NCBI GenBank assembly: GCA_018902385.1
Contig: JABSSW010000031.1
Span: 248,001-312,000, forward strand
Length of the DNA: 64,000 nt
Direction: 5' to 3'
Source: Physcia stellaris
Taxonomy: Eukaryota; Ascomycota; Lecanoromycetes; Caliciales; Physciaceae
Every line of letters begins with the position of its first letter. Position 1 is the stretch's first letter. Below, one piece after another: positions 22,580 to 33,590 of this stretch. The position numbers and the translations under genes were made by a program. Below the pieces are notes generated by a model. The model saw only the letters and a program-made list of their open reading frames with translations, was not told the DNA's origin and ran no database searches.

Positions 22580-25041
22580 TCCCTGCATATGGTTCGCTAT
22601 CCTCCAAACACAGAGGGAGAGTGGGTGGCTGTGGCCAGCGAAAAGTGGAAGTTTGGACAGGGGGTTGATGTATCATAAGACGTAGACTAAGAAGGTGATC
22701 CACGCCTACCTGGAAGCAATGAGACTGGAAAATATCGACAAGCGTGAAGCTGCACGTGACCCGATAAAGCATCCTAAGTGAACACTGCTTGCGCAATGGT
22801 TGAGTATGGCGGACTCTTCATTTGCAACCTCACTTTGCCCTTCTGTCAGGCATACATGTCATTCGTGTTGTCTTTGCGAAGTTTGCCTTCAATGTGGTAC
22901 GACGGGACGAGGAGTCGAGGACCCGATTCCTGGGTTCACGCCCGCCGTGTTGGCCTCCCACTGGTACAAGATTCCGATCAAGTCGTCATACGGTCGAGCG
23001 CGACACTAAGCTGTATTCTCTCGATCGCTGTACGCGCTTGCTTTGCAAAATGGTTACTAGGAAGTTCCTGCAGGAAATTGCACCAGTGCAACAAAACCAC
23101 TCTAGTGTCTTTTCGTCCAGGCTGGAAACGAGTGCTACTGCAGAACTGACAAAATGAAAGAAACTTGAGAAGACTGCTCTTCTAATGAGATAGAAATTAA
23201 GTGTTTAATGTTTTGAGATTCTTATTTTTCATTGCGGCACAAATATTGGCCATCTTTCCTGCCGCCAAGGGGGCGATTACTCGTAGAACTAGCATAAAAG
23301 CCTTTGACGTCACAGTCAAGGTCCGAGCGTAATGCTGATCTCAGATATTTACTCTCGTACCTCGCGCATATTTGAGACTGAGATTCTACTCGAATCGTGA
23401 TAACTGAATTGATTTGGTACTTGAACCGGGCCCACTCTCCTTCCCGCTCGGCACTCGCCAACGCTCTCGTGCATATGCTGCGCCATCCGCTTAGTGCACC
23501 GGAAAAGTTGATTCTTCACGTTGGTCAGCCTAAACAAGCATCCTGAAGATCTTTAACAGCAAAGGTCTCTCACTTGAGATTCCAAAAGTAGGATCGCCGG
23601 TGACAACCCTCGCTTTAAGGCTCCTGCTATCCGCAAAACGGGATACAGCCCAAGGAGAAAGAAAAATATCGCATACGGATGTTGTTGGACGGTCAAGAAC
23701 AAACATTCAAGATGTCGACCCGAAAGTGAGCTTGTGAATTCTGCAGACATATCTCTTCAATGAGTACAATTTCTGTATCATGAACCTCTATCCCTAAACG
23801 GCACTGATGAAGTTCTGAGGGATGCTGGAAACGCTCCGGTCTCTTGCAAGGCTCCTTTAACATCATCCAAAGGACTGACATGTGATCGCGATGACATGCC
23901 TCTTATCTCTAGACACCGTCTCTGCTGTATTATGAGGGCACAGCGACGAGCAGAGCCACCAGAACTCCGGAGAGATAGCAGTCCTCACTTGCACAATACG
24001 GAGTACCATGTCATCAAAATCTACAGATCTCGATCAAGCGAGTGGCGTGGCACTTTGCAAACCGCTTACTTTTTCACGCAGTTCGTCAGTAAATGATTGT
24101 ACAACAAAATCATATTTCTGCCAAGCTTGGCGCGCTAGCACATAATATACTGGGTACATAATATTGGCCAAAAAGTAGCGGGTGTCTGCCACTGACATAC
24201 CATTGGCTGGCACTAGAGACCGCTATGATTACTACGCATGCACAAGCATGACACATCGAGGCTAAGCGGGGGCAAAGAACCACCCGATCTTCGATGCCCA
24301 ATCGAAGCCCCCAAAGCCGCCAATGGAAGACGTTTTGAGATGTCCATCTCCCCTACCTACCCGTCTGCTGGGCGATAGCAAACTGCCAGGAGCACTTGTG
24401 TGAGTCAGACGGGCATCTCACCGGCATTAGGCTAGCCGCCACAAGGAAGCCGTCTGCACCCGCTGCCCACAGCGGGTGAAACTAATCCGCCCGTGCCACA
24501 AGCCTTGAACCCTCATACCTCAGCTTTTATCGATCAACGATAGCATGCAGAAGTGTGGCCCATCTTGAGACAGCTAAAAAACTGGAGGAGGACATGAGGA
24601 TCCTCTAGTCAGCGGTGTGGTTACTGTAAGATAAGGTGTGCATGTTGAAGACCCCACCGAGAACAATGAGATGCTAACAATAATAGTATACGTTCGTGAC
24701 AACCTCGAGTCAGTACCAATCTAAAAACTTATTACCTCAATCTGTATTGTCATTCAAGCGCAGAGACCTGACTATCTGAAGTAAACCCCATCACGTGGAT
24801 GAACCCCGATGAAGGCAGGAATGAGTACGTCCACCTTGACCCTTGGTCTTATATTTCCACCCTGGCTATGGCCTATGGCCATTCTATGAATCATTCTCGG
24901 GAAAGGGATGGATATTGGTTGCAAAAAAGAGCAAAAATTGATCCTGATTCTGATAGGATCTCGAGTCCTTTGGTAAGGACCCCACTCATGTATCCTACAA
25001 ATAGTAAATACAACACGATATCCAGAAACTGTATGCTGAGT
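22580..25041. other. Intergenic, 2.5 kb without a supported gene
   Basis: Both strands checked. Several frames of 60-125 codons exist, but none has a signal peptide, domain or good splice partners. The frame at 24799-25179 on the plus strand lies opposite the last exon of the CYP51-like gene. May contain decayed sequence. Confidence 0.4.
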
Positions 25042-26835
25042 CTAAACGAAGATAGAGCGTTGCGAGCATCCCTGGTTCCAATTCATCTCCGATCCATCAT
25101 CCTCCTTCCCAAGAAATTTGCGTTTTCGCCACCGAATCCTGGAGCTTCTCGGACGTGCCACCATCGACTAGAGAAATAATCATCAGACAAACATCTTGCC
25201 AAACCAGGGTCAGAATCAACTTACCGAATAATCTGTCCCCACAACTCCCTCCTGCCCCTCCATATTCGCGAACTCGAAATTCTTCACCATAATTGCAAGA
25301 ACACTAGTCAATTGCAGATAGGTGAACTGCTCCCCAATACACCGATGCCGCCCACCCCCAAAGGGCAGATATGGACTTGTCGCTCCTGCAGACACCGGCC
25401 CGTACCCATAATCTACCTTCACGCTCTTTTTCTCATCCTGCAAATATGAGAGCGTGTCCCATCGACTGGGATTCCAGGTTTCGGGATCCTCGAAATGCTG
25501 CTCGCTGCGACCGGTGTGGCCGATAGCAGCCATCAGGATGTTGGAGTGGGGTACATGCATGGCGGTTCCATCGATCGGCATTGGCCTCTTGACTTTGCGC
25601 ATCACGGAATGTACGGGCATGTGGAGTCTCAGTGTTTCGCGGACGACGTTGGCGTGCAGAGGCAGACCCTGTACAGCTTGCAGGGTTAAGGGTGTGCCCA
25701 TTGACCCCAGAACACGGCATTGCTCCTTGTATAGAGCAGAGGCTATCTGTGGGTCGGCGGCCAGGTGCAACATCATCCATGAGCTAGTCACGGCTGAAGA
25801 CGCTTGTCCGGCCATGAGCAGCGCGATCATTAAGTGCGCAATTTCCTTGTCTGGCATGGGGCTGCCGTCTTTGTAGGTGCAGTTCATGAGACTCCAGATG
25901 ATGTCTTCGCTTCGTTCTAGGTCATGTCTCTCGCGACGGGCTCGGATTATATCCATATACACGGCGGCCATTCGCTCATGTGCCTTATCTCGCCTACGGT
26001 TGCGAGGAAGAGGAAGACCAGGGAAGAGGAAGTTGATGGGTGTGAACCCCATATCTAGGTCGTGGTACATCTGGGCAAAGCTATCGTTAAGTCGTTCGCG
26101 CACTTCTTTTCCTTGCAGACAGCGAGATGCTGTAAAGATGATGATTTCAGACATGGCGTTGGAGATGTCGATTTCTCCAGCTGCATCCTGGAACGCGGAT
26201 GCGCAGCCAATGTAATCTTGCATTTCACTCTCGATCAAGGGGACATACGAATTGAGGGCCCGGGCAGTGAGACCATACTTGACAAGCTGTACCGCGTAAG
26301 TAAATGGTATGTGCGGTTCTTATCACTAAAGTAATGCCAACGTACCCTCTTCTGCTCCATGAACTTCGCGTGAGGCGCGTCATACACAACGTCGCTGCCC
26401 CAACACGGAGCCGTGAGACAGTTGTATACCTCTTCCGGGTTTAAATCGGCTTGCTTGCCGTTCAATATGAAATTATTCCCTTCGATTCCCAGGTATGGTG
26501 TGACCTTTCTCCCGAACATGACAAATGTAAAAATATTCCCATACTACTCCAACAGAATGCATTTAGCCAGAGCTTTGTTATCACGCTCACCATCACAAGG
26601 AATGCTCCAACCTTTGCTTGGTTGTTCTTCAAGAATTTGACTGGGTCTTGACCGTACACGATGGCACTCCCTACAAACGGGATCCAGTGGAAAACAACTG
26701 GCGGCTCATAAAGGTTTCTGAACAGCAACTGCTTGAGAATGTTGAACGCAACAGCCACGAGAAAGAGCGAAGTTATCGATGTCAAAACCAGTCCTTGGAG
26801 AGGGAGCTCGGAGATTCCCCAGCGAGCGAACCCAT
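25042..26835 (-). CDS. CYP51-like cytochrome P450 (sterol 14-demethylase relative), divergent
   Basis: Four exons (26835-26612, 26543-26346, 26286-25225, 25167-25042) give about 536 aa. CYP51 hallmarks: EPPVVFHWIPFVGSAIVYG after the N-terminal anchor, MEQKR, SEIIIFTASRCLQGKEVR, ETLRLHMPVHSVMRKV, heme site PFGGGRHRCIGEQF (Cys about 457) and the TDYSSM end typical of the family, restored by splicing the last intron. Differences are notable. The I-helix motif AGQHTSSATSSW of CYP51 reads AGQASSAVTSSW here, so the conserved His is Ala (codon 25803-25801) and Thr is Ser. The substrate-site FG is WG (TAPCWGSDVVYD). The tail is Lys/Arg-rich and longer. Near the start, ATG at 26835 and the rest of exon 1 are in different frames; one missing T in TGGTTTTGACATC (about 26786) would join them and make the total length a multiple of three. 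Probably a diverged paralogue rather than the housekeeping enzyme. Membrane anchor points to the ER. Confidence 0.85.
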
Positions 26836-27309
26836 TGTGAACAGCAAACTGTTAAATTCCTATTCCTTCAAAAATTGTGTTGAAATCAATACAACCTCGA
26901 ACACCAAAATGACAGCAACAGTGTTATTCACAGTAATGATAGAACCCCCAAATGCAGATCCTAATCAAGCAGCGCCGCAGGCTTCGAGGAGGCTGAGTCA
27001 GATCCTTAAAATAAAGATTATCTGGTATCCTAGGCTCTGTCAAGCCAACAGGACATGGCATTGTGATTGTTGTCATGCAAGCCTGGGGAGGTCTGTACAG
27101 GTCTCGGCCTGTTTCGAGAGCTGCTGTATGCAGGTAGCCCCACCACCTTTACTGCCCTCGCTGCACCGTCAGCAGACAATTTAATGCTGACAAAGCGGTG
27201 ATGCTGGACACCATTCTTCCAAACACCATCACGCAAACGAAGAGAGCATTTGAATAAGCAATCGACGACTCCCACTCGCCAGCACAACGGAAAATACCCA
27301 ACCAGAAAA
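26836..27309. promoter_or_regulatory. Shared divergent promoter of the CYP51-like and EBP-like genes
   Basis: 474 bp between two start codons that face away from each other. Both neighbours belong to sterol-related families, so common control is likely. I could not identify a clear sterol-response element by eye. Confidence 0.45.
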
Positions 27310-27945
27310 ATGCCTCTCCCCACCAGCACGCGCATTCTCTACCTTTGGCACCTCATCGACGGCCTAACACACCTCCTTTTGGAATCCACGTACGTCTTTA
27401 ACTGTTTCACGGCATATATCTCTATCCCTCCCCCTCCCCAATCCCGGCATCAGCAGCCCCCTCGCTACTTCCTCAACCGTCCAGACCGCCTTTACGGCAG
27501 TGCTTACAGCTCCAATATCTTCGCATCGCTATGGATGAATTATGCGAAGGCAGATAGTCGCTACAGCCGTATTGATCTCACCACCCTAAGCTTAGAAATC
27601 ATCACTGTTTTTCTAGCCGGGCCGTTGGCGTTGTATGTGGCCAAGTGCGTGCGGAGGGATGGGGAGAAGACGGGGGCGGCTACATGGTTTTGGGCGAGTG
27701 TGCTAGCCAGTGGGGAGCTGTATGGGGGATTGATGAATTTTTTGCCTGAGGCATTGTGTGGGTGCGGGAGCCTTGATACTCGAAGTGTCCTACACCTATG
27801 GTTCCACATTATCTTTTTCAATCTGATATGGGTTTTCTTTCCGACATGGGTTCTGAGGAAGGCTTATCTGGGTTTGACCGGTGTGCCGGATTCCAGGGAG
27901 GGCAAGGAAGAGGGCGAGAAGTCTTCTGAGAAGACTCCAAAATGA
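27310..27945 (+). CDS. EBP/EXPERA-type sterol isomerase
   Basis: One exon, 211 aa, starting at the ATG at 27310 (an in-frame TTG at 27250 is not used). It has the four-helix EXPERA layout of emopamil-binding proteins: helix 1 with H-x3-E (GLTHLLLEST, His21 and Glu25), then LWMNYAKADSRY, helix 2 with the conserved Glu and GPL (SLEIITVFLAGPLALYVAK), helix 3 with SGELYGGLMNF, and helix 4 WFHIIFFNLIWVFFPTWVL. The residues known to matter for delta8-delta7 sterol isomerisation in EBP (His, Glu, Glu, Asn, Trp) are all present, so activity is plausible. It would sit in the ER membrane. Fungi use the unrelated ERG2 for ergosterol, so an EBP-type enzyme points to another sterol-like substrate or an accessory role. 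Convergent with the P450 gene 57 bp downstream. Confidence 0.88.
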   Translation: MPLPTSTRILYLWHLIDGLTHLLLESTYVFNCFTAYISIPPPPQSRHQQPPRYFLNRPDRLYGSAYSSNIFASLWMNYAKADSRYSRIDLTTLSLEIITVFLAGPLALYVAKCVRRDGEKTGAATWFWASVLASGELYGGLMNFLPEALCGCGSLDTRSVLHLWFHIIFFNLIWVFFPTWVLRKAYLGLTGVPDSREGKEEGEKSSEKTPK

Positions 27946-28001
27946 GATATGCAGTATGATCTCGACGCAATCTGATGCTAGTTATACACGTGCAATACCC
28001 T

Positions 28002-29804
28002 TTACAGCTGACGCCTTCTCAAGCTGAACGGAATCTTCTTTGTGGGTGGCAGTCCACCGAACGGGAAATAACTCATATCACACTTCGGCTCAGTCTCTCC
28101 CTTCAGCCTAACCTCGAAATGCGTCAGCAGTGTCGCGAGAGTGCCGATAATCTCTTGCTTTGCGAAGTGTCGACCAGGACACATTCTTTGTCCGCCTCCG
28201 TAGGGGATCCATCCCCCTGCGACCCCTTCCAGCGAGAACCTTGGTCCCGTGTCTGTGGACTTCCCTTCGGATTTGGATTCGCTCAGACGAGCATTCGTAA
28301 TCATATTAGAATCTTTGCGTGTAGGTCCGCTCGTCGGATCATTGGGAAAAATTAGAAAGCGGTCGGCCCAGAACATATCCAGCGGATGAGGGTTCTCCGC
28401 GCTGCCGGCGTTCCATATGTCCGGGTCCATTGCTCCAGCACGACTAGATAATGTAATAGTTTGCCCCTGTGGAAATGTCCACTCTCCCATCTTGAACGGC
28501 TCCTGCTCAGGGGTTCGGGTAATGAAGAGGGCAACTCGTAGGCGAAGCGTTTCAGCGTAGATGGACTGCAGAAGAGGCTGGTTGCACAAAGCGACTATAT
28601 CCAGACTTGGCTGGCTGGATTCTGGAGAGCGGATAGTGCATGCTTCAATCTCCGTACGGACTCGAGTCATGAGGGCTGGGTCACGGCAAATTTCAAATAT
28701 GAACCAAGTCAGAGAGGGGATCGCGTTCGTGTTCGTTGCAAATATAAGTCCCAAATCCTCTGCAGCGAGAGCGTCCTCGTTCATCCAGGGCATCTTGCTA
28801 CTATATTCCTGGCGTGCTCGAATCAATTTGGAGCCATAGTAAGGTTCCCATTCCGCGTCACTGGGCCCAATCTTGGAGTAGTCGGAATGCTCAATGGCGT
28901 ATTTGTGCCAGCTCTTGATGGCATTGAGCAATCGCTGACGCGTACGGTATGTCCTAGGCGCTAAGAACCATGGAAGCCCCTTGATCAGTGTCGGGACGTC
29001 GGCGACAAACTGCCAGAAGTCCTCCACAAATGCTGGAGTTTTCGAAAGCAAATGGGGACCACACAACGCTTCAACTGCTGCTCTGAATACTTCGTCCTGG
29101 AAGAATGCGTACAGATCAGATCGGTCAACCCATTCTGATTGACCCCCAATTTGCGAGAACCGTTTGTTCAGGACGCAGAGGAAAAATTGGGTCATCTGAG
29201 TGAGTCCTGTACCGGATAAATGTTTATGTGCTGCTTTCACTTGAAGGTACGTAATTCGATGTTCCGGCCGCATTCCAGACCCTGCAAGTGGAGCGGAGTT
29301 GACTCCTGACTTGTCTGCAGCATAGAAAGGGATGACACTTGGTGGAGTGCCAAACATATTTTCCAAGGCCAAAAGAACAGCAGCCTTCGTGTTCATACAG
29401 CGTGATGATTTGTTACTGAATAGCATCATATGATGATCCCCTCCTGAAACTAGATACATCTTGAGGGGTCCAAGTCTCAAACGGACAGGTGTAGAATAAC
29501 CGTATCTCTTGCTGCAATGAGTCAGTTGATCTGTACATTGCAAACTTCCAACAGAAGCTCGGGTGAAAAGGCAAGAAACATACATCGTCTCTTCACAATA
29601 CGAGAAAGGATCCCGTATAAAAGGCAAAAGATTACCCAAGAAAGGGATCCAGTATGGTACCATGGGTGGCTCTCGTCCACATTTGCTGCTCCGCAATGCT
29701 GCGCTCGACTTCAGAAGTGTGATTGTGTATGTGAGTAGAAAAATCAAAACTATAGCTAGCCCGATGGTGTTTTTGCCGTGACAGTAAAACTCCGGCTGCA
29801 GCAT
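28002..29804 (-). CDS. Cytochrome P450 of the CYP7/CYP8-like fungal group
   Basis: Two exons separated by a 72-nt intron (29512-29583). Starting at ATG 29804 (MLQPEFYCHGKNTIGLAIVL) gives 576 aa with the membrane anchor at residues 11-31; an upstream in-frame ATG at 29933 would add 43 residues, which is less typical. P450 signs: MVPYWIPFLGNLLPFIRDP after the anchor, an I-helix with FATNTNAIPSLTWF (no acidic-Thr pair, as in the CYP7/CYP8 clan), ETLRLRVALFITRTPEQEP, and the heme site PYGGGQRMCPGRHFAKQEI. The missing AGxDT motif and the CPGRHFAK site match fungal enzymes often annotated as oxysterol 7-alpha-hydroxylase or prostacyclin-synthase-like. Substrate unknown, but sterol or lipid fits the group and the neighbours. 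No sign of damage. Confidence 0.9.
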   Translation of the reverse strand: MLQPEFYCHGKNTIGLAIVLIFLLTYTITLLKSSAALRSSKCGREPPMVPYWIPFLGNLLPFIRDPFSYCEETMYVSCLFTRASVGSLQCTDQLTHCSKRYGYSTPVRLRLGPLKMYLVSGGDHHMMLFSNKSSRCMNTKAAVLLALENMFGTPPSVIPFYAADKSGVNSAPLAGSGMRPEHRITYLQVKAAHKHLSGTGLTQMTQFFLCVLNKRFSQIGGQSEWVDRSDLYAFFQDEVFRAAVEALCGPHLLSKTPAFVEDFWQFVADVPTLIKGLPWFLAPRTYRTRQRLLNAIKSWHKYAIEHSDYSKIGPSDAEWEPYYGSKLIRARQEYSSKMPWMNEDALAAEDLGLIFATNTNAIPSLTWFIFEICRDPALMTRVRTEIEACTIRSPESSQPSLDIVALCNQPLLQSIYAETLRLRVALFITRTPEQEPFKMGEWTFPQGQTITLSSRAGAMDPDIWNAGSAENPHPLDMFWADRFLIFPNDPTSGPTRKDSNMITNARLSESKSEGKSTDTGPRFSLEGVAGGWIPYGGGQRMCPGRHFAKQEIIGTLATLLTHFEVRLKGETEPKCDMSYFPFGGLPPTKKIPFSLRRRQL

Positions 29805-30737
29805 AGCGCTACTGAATTTGAGGTCCTGCCTTGGACGGAGTCGAATGGATACAATGTCAGAGGAAGCATTGTATCTGAACGCATCCTGCAATGGGAGAAG
29901 CACTTGCTCTTGAATTTCGAAGGTACCGGCCATGGCTTCTTTTTTTGGAAAGTCCTGCTTGGGATGATGGACCCTTTGACAGCCTTGGTGGCATCTTCTA
30001 TCATATCTATAAAGCTGGATCGACCAATATCATAAGAGCGTCTGCTCAAACTCGATACGTGTACTAGGACAGTAACACAACCCAGTGCCACACACATGCG
30101 TTGAACACGAAGCAGATGAACACAGAAGCTGATCTTGTTGTCAGCTGCAGCTCCTACAAGGCGACTTGACTCAGCTTCCTGCAGGATAGAGGCTCTCATG
30201 GCTTCAGACCGCCATGGGTCGGGAGTTCTGTGCCGACTGTCTCTCCTTATCGCAGCCTCCATCACGCCTGTCGCCAAGAGCCTTTAGGAAAGAAGCAGGA
30301 CCACTGTCTTAGATAAGCTGCAACAGGACTGTATGCACAACTTACGAGCTTATTTGAGCCTCACTACCTCCTTACCTCGATAGATCACCATAGTCCATAT
30401 AGTCATAGCTGGGCTTGGCAGTCTGCCAATGGCAGATGCCAAGACATCTAGTCGACAGTAACAACAGACCCTTTGCTTGCATCTACGAGAACATTCGAGG
30501 CCCCTTGCGATACGTGCGAATAATGAACTAAAATACTTATTTACTGGATGTTTTCAGGCTCGCTCGCAACGCTCTTCTTGACAACATTAACCTCTCGACC
30601 TAGTAGCTTAATAATAATAACCGTCGTGACCCGGGCAACGATCTCAGGCTCCCACACGGGCAATATGGCTCTCTATGTCGATGTCTCAGACTGGAAGCTG
30701 TTAATTCAGATCCGCTTGATCCTCTTTGCATGGGTGA
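29805..30737. other. Intergenic upstream of P450 gene
   Basis: Contains the promoter of the minus-strand P450. A 173-codon minus frame at 29756-30277 has no ATG and no family resemblance. No other gene seen. Confidence 0.35.
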
Positions 30738-31257
30738 TTGAAGAACTTTCTATCGCGATGCAACGCTAAGAATGTATCCACCTGCATCAGTACACGTAGT
30801 GGAGAGCCTGATCATTTCATCGCTGATCCGTGCGGGCGCCAATGCCCTACGGAGGACTTTCTTGTGTGGTCAAGCCTTTACGGCATCCATCATGATCCCA
30901 ATCTGTGGCCGGAGTCAGATAAATCCCTCCCGGATCGTTGGCTTGTTGAGGAGGGAGACTGTTTCTACCCTCAAAGGGGCGCTTCTCGGCCGTTTGAGCT
31001 CGGGCCACGCAGCTGTATTGGACAGGAGCTGGCAATGCTAGAGCTCAAACTTGTCCTGGTTATGACAGTACGGGAGTTTGAGATCAAAAGCGTATATGAC
31101 GAATTGGGACGTATTAGACCCAGCTCGCGGCACGAAGACAGTCAACGGAGATAGAGCCTACCAGATTCTCTCCAGGGCTGCACACCCAAGCGATGGACTT
31201 CCTGCAGAGTTTCGCTTGCGATATCATGAAGTGGTACAATATGCATACCAAATTTGA
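30738..31257 (+). pseudogene. P450 relic, C-terminal third only
   Basis: Remains of a P450 unrelated to its neighbours. Recognisable parts in order: a K-helix region (RTFYRDATLRMYPPAS), YGIHHDPNLWPESDKSLPDR, the heme site SRPFELGPRSCIGQELAMLE, and a tail GTKTVNGDRAYQI. These fit CYP enzymes close to the fungal StcS/CYP59-like group. The parts lie in three different frames and the first two thirds of the gene are missing or unrecognisable. The heme motif itself (F-x2-G-x-R-x-C-x-G) is intact, so decay is probably fairly recent, or the element came in as a fragment. Not functional as it stands. Confidence 0.8.
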
Positions 31258-32100
31258 ATGACTTCACTTTAGTTCCAGGCAGACGTTGTTTTCAATAACT
31301 TCGTATTGACCTCCGGATGTTTCCTTTCTACTTAGCGTCCTCGAGCGTCTTACAGCCTCGATTACTATGTGTCACAACGACTGGTAGGAAAACGCCCACA
31401 TAAGTGGCAGCTACAATCTCCGGTTCTGTGATACGACTGTACTTAGGCTCATTGACATGGTAATTATGGCTTCAAAAGCGACACAAGGGCGAAAATTGAC
31501 TTTGACCGTGAACGAAGACCTTCTGTGAGCTGATCATACTAAGTTGCAGCTTTGCGGGCCGTATTTCGGACCGTACGGCGCCCACTTTGGGGGCTGCCCA
31601 GGAATACCTGTACTTAAAGGCGGCAGGAGGAATGCAGACAAGGGCCAGTAGGAGTATATGGATAAGACAATTGCGATTGCTGCTTTAGCTTCGAGGAAGA
31701 AGCAAGGCAATTGGTTTGTTCCTTCGCGTACTCAGGTATCTTAATGCATCCGGCTGACAAATCTGCAGCTGCATTAGTGCTACATCCAACTACCTAGACT
31801 AGTACCTGTGGGCTTCATGGGCAGTGCCATTGTATGCGTCTCTCAGCAAGCCACACCAGAGAATCAAACACCCTCAGGCAACAGGGCCTCACCAATTGAA
31901 ATTAGCATCCCAAAAATAATCCGCACGTATTTCTTGGCCTCATTTTCCTTCATGGCCCTTCTCCCGTCGACTTGAGGGTGTCAGAGGGCATCGCGTGCTC
32001 GTGCTTCTCGATTTCCCTCTCTTACGTGCTTCTTCATTTCTCCATATGTTTTCATGACCGTGGTTTCACGCCCAAAGCACAGAAGACCTTGTTGCCAATA
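31258..32100. other. Intergenic, nothing recognised
   Basis: Region between the P450 relic and the membrane protein gene. No coding pattern; includes the promoter of the downstream gene. Confidence 0.4.
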
Positions 32101-33590
32101 ATGTCAGCCATGAATTTTGCAATGATGGATCCGACAAATACACCGTCTGGACCTCCTCCGCCAGGCGTCATTCCTAATTTCGTCAATCCAGTTTCAAACG
32201 CGCATATACTGGTCATTGTGACTTCCATTATGCTTTCTTTGACGCTTATTTTCGTCTCATTACGAATCTATGCGAATTCATGGATATCTCATAGGTTTGC
32301 TCCCTCTGATTGTAAGCTTCTCACTATCGTCCCTGTGCTATTAGCTCACAGAACACAGATGCTTGTATTGTTGCCACAGTAGGAGACGATTTACAAAATT
32401 CCAGATTGCGTATGCTCACAACATGTTTCAGATGGCCTCGATATCCATAAGTGCGGTTTTGTATTTCAGTATGTATTGTGATCATTTCCAACTTTCAGCG
32501 TCGAAAACTTATCATAATCCAGCGATCAGCCAACATACATTCGGAAAGCACTTATGGGACGTACCAATAAGCCTAGACTCGGTCTCTTCTATCCAGGTGA
32601 GATGCCCATCGCACACCTTTGGTAGTCTCGGGCCGTGCTAACATACCTCAGAATTATATAATTCTGTCCATACTCCCTGGCCCCACGCTTTTCCTCGCCA
32701 AACTTTCCGTTCTTCTTCTCTACCTTGAGCTTTTCAAAGTCGACGATCAGGCGAGGATTGCGATCGCCATTGGTGTGGCTACAATTGCTGCACAAGGTAT
32801 CGCGACGATCGTTGGTAACACAGTGCTCTGTGTTCCCAAACCTGGAGGAAATTGGATGCTGAAAGCCTCGACCCATGGATGCACAAAGACTGCAACTGCA
32901 TTCGGTGTCGCTACGGGCACACTAAGCGTTTTCAATGATATTTATATACTATGGATTCCTCTACCCATAATCTGGCAGCTCCACTTACCCACACGGAAGA
33001 AGGTTGGTGTAAGCATCATTTTCATTACGGGCCTCTTGTAAGTCGTCCTCTTGTGCGGCGCTTCCCGCAATAAAAAATCGGGACACTAACGTATGACCCA
33101 GCGCATTGGCAGCCAGCATAATAGCCCTCATCTATCGCATTCGCCAATATCGAGGAGGTGATAACACTTGGTTGGGAGTCTATACCTATACGGTCGTGTA
33201 AGTATTCCGTTTTAAGCTGCATTCGTAGACGCAAAGCTGATTCAGTGGGTTTCAAGCGTGGTTGAGCTCAATGTGTCCATCATGTGCTCCTGTATGCCTT
33301 CCTACGCCATCTGCTACCGTCACCATCTTCCTGCTTTCCGATCATTGCAATATCGCATTCGATCCAAATTATACAGCTCGAACAAGCAGGGCAACCCGGC
33401 CTCAAAGTTCGGAATATTTGAAAGAGAGGACAGTGATAACTCAGGTGGAAACATCAAGTTAACGCTGGGCAGCGCCTTACGGGATGGAAAATTCCTACAA
33501 ACGCAGCACATCCAGACCAAGGAGTGGCCGCTTGAGACGGTAGAGAAGGGTGATAAGCGGACACAGAACATGACTGGGAGTGGAGTTTGA
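32101..33590 (+). CDS. Fungal rhodopsin-like integral membrane protein (SAT5-type)
   Basis: Seven exons (32101-32311, 32359-32378, 32432-32468, 32523-32596, 32652-33037, 33102-33195, 33246-33590) with all phases matching give 388 aa. About seven membrane helices: ILVIVTSIMLSLTLIFVSLR, a second after SDYACIVAT, LPGPTLFLAKLSVLLLYLEL, IAIAIGVATIAAQGIATIVG, IYILWIPLPIIWQL, VGVSIIFITGLF and VWVSSVVELNVSIMCSCMP. The last carries the V-E-x-N-V-x-I-x2-x-C-M motif common to this large fungal family. The C-terminus is a hydrophilic cytosolic tail. Members occur in many secondary-metabolite and effector regions, and their biochemical role is unknown; some are called receptors. The second exon is only 20 nt. 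Start ATG chosen at 32101, with the family-like extracellular Pro-rich leader. Confidence 0.85.

Noticed and set aside
29756-30277. 173-codon minus-strand frame upstream of the P450
   Set aside because: No ATG, mixed composition and no family resemblance; most likely the 5' flank of the P450 gene.
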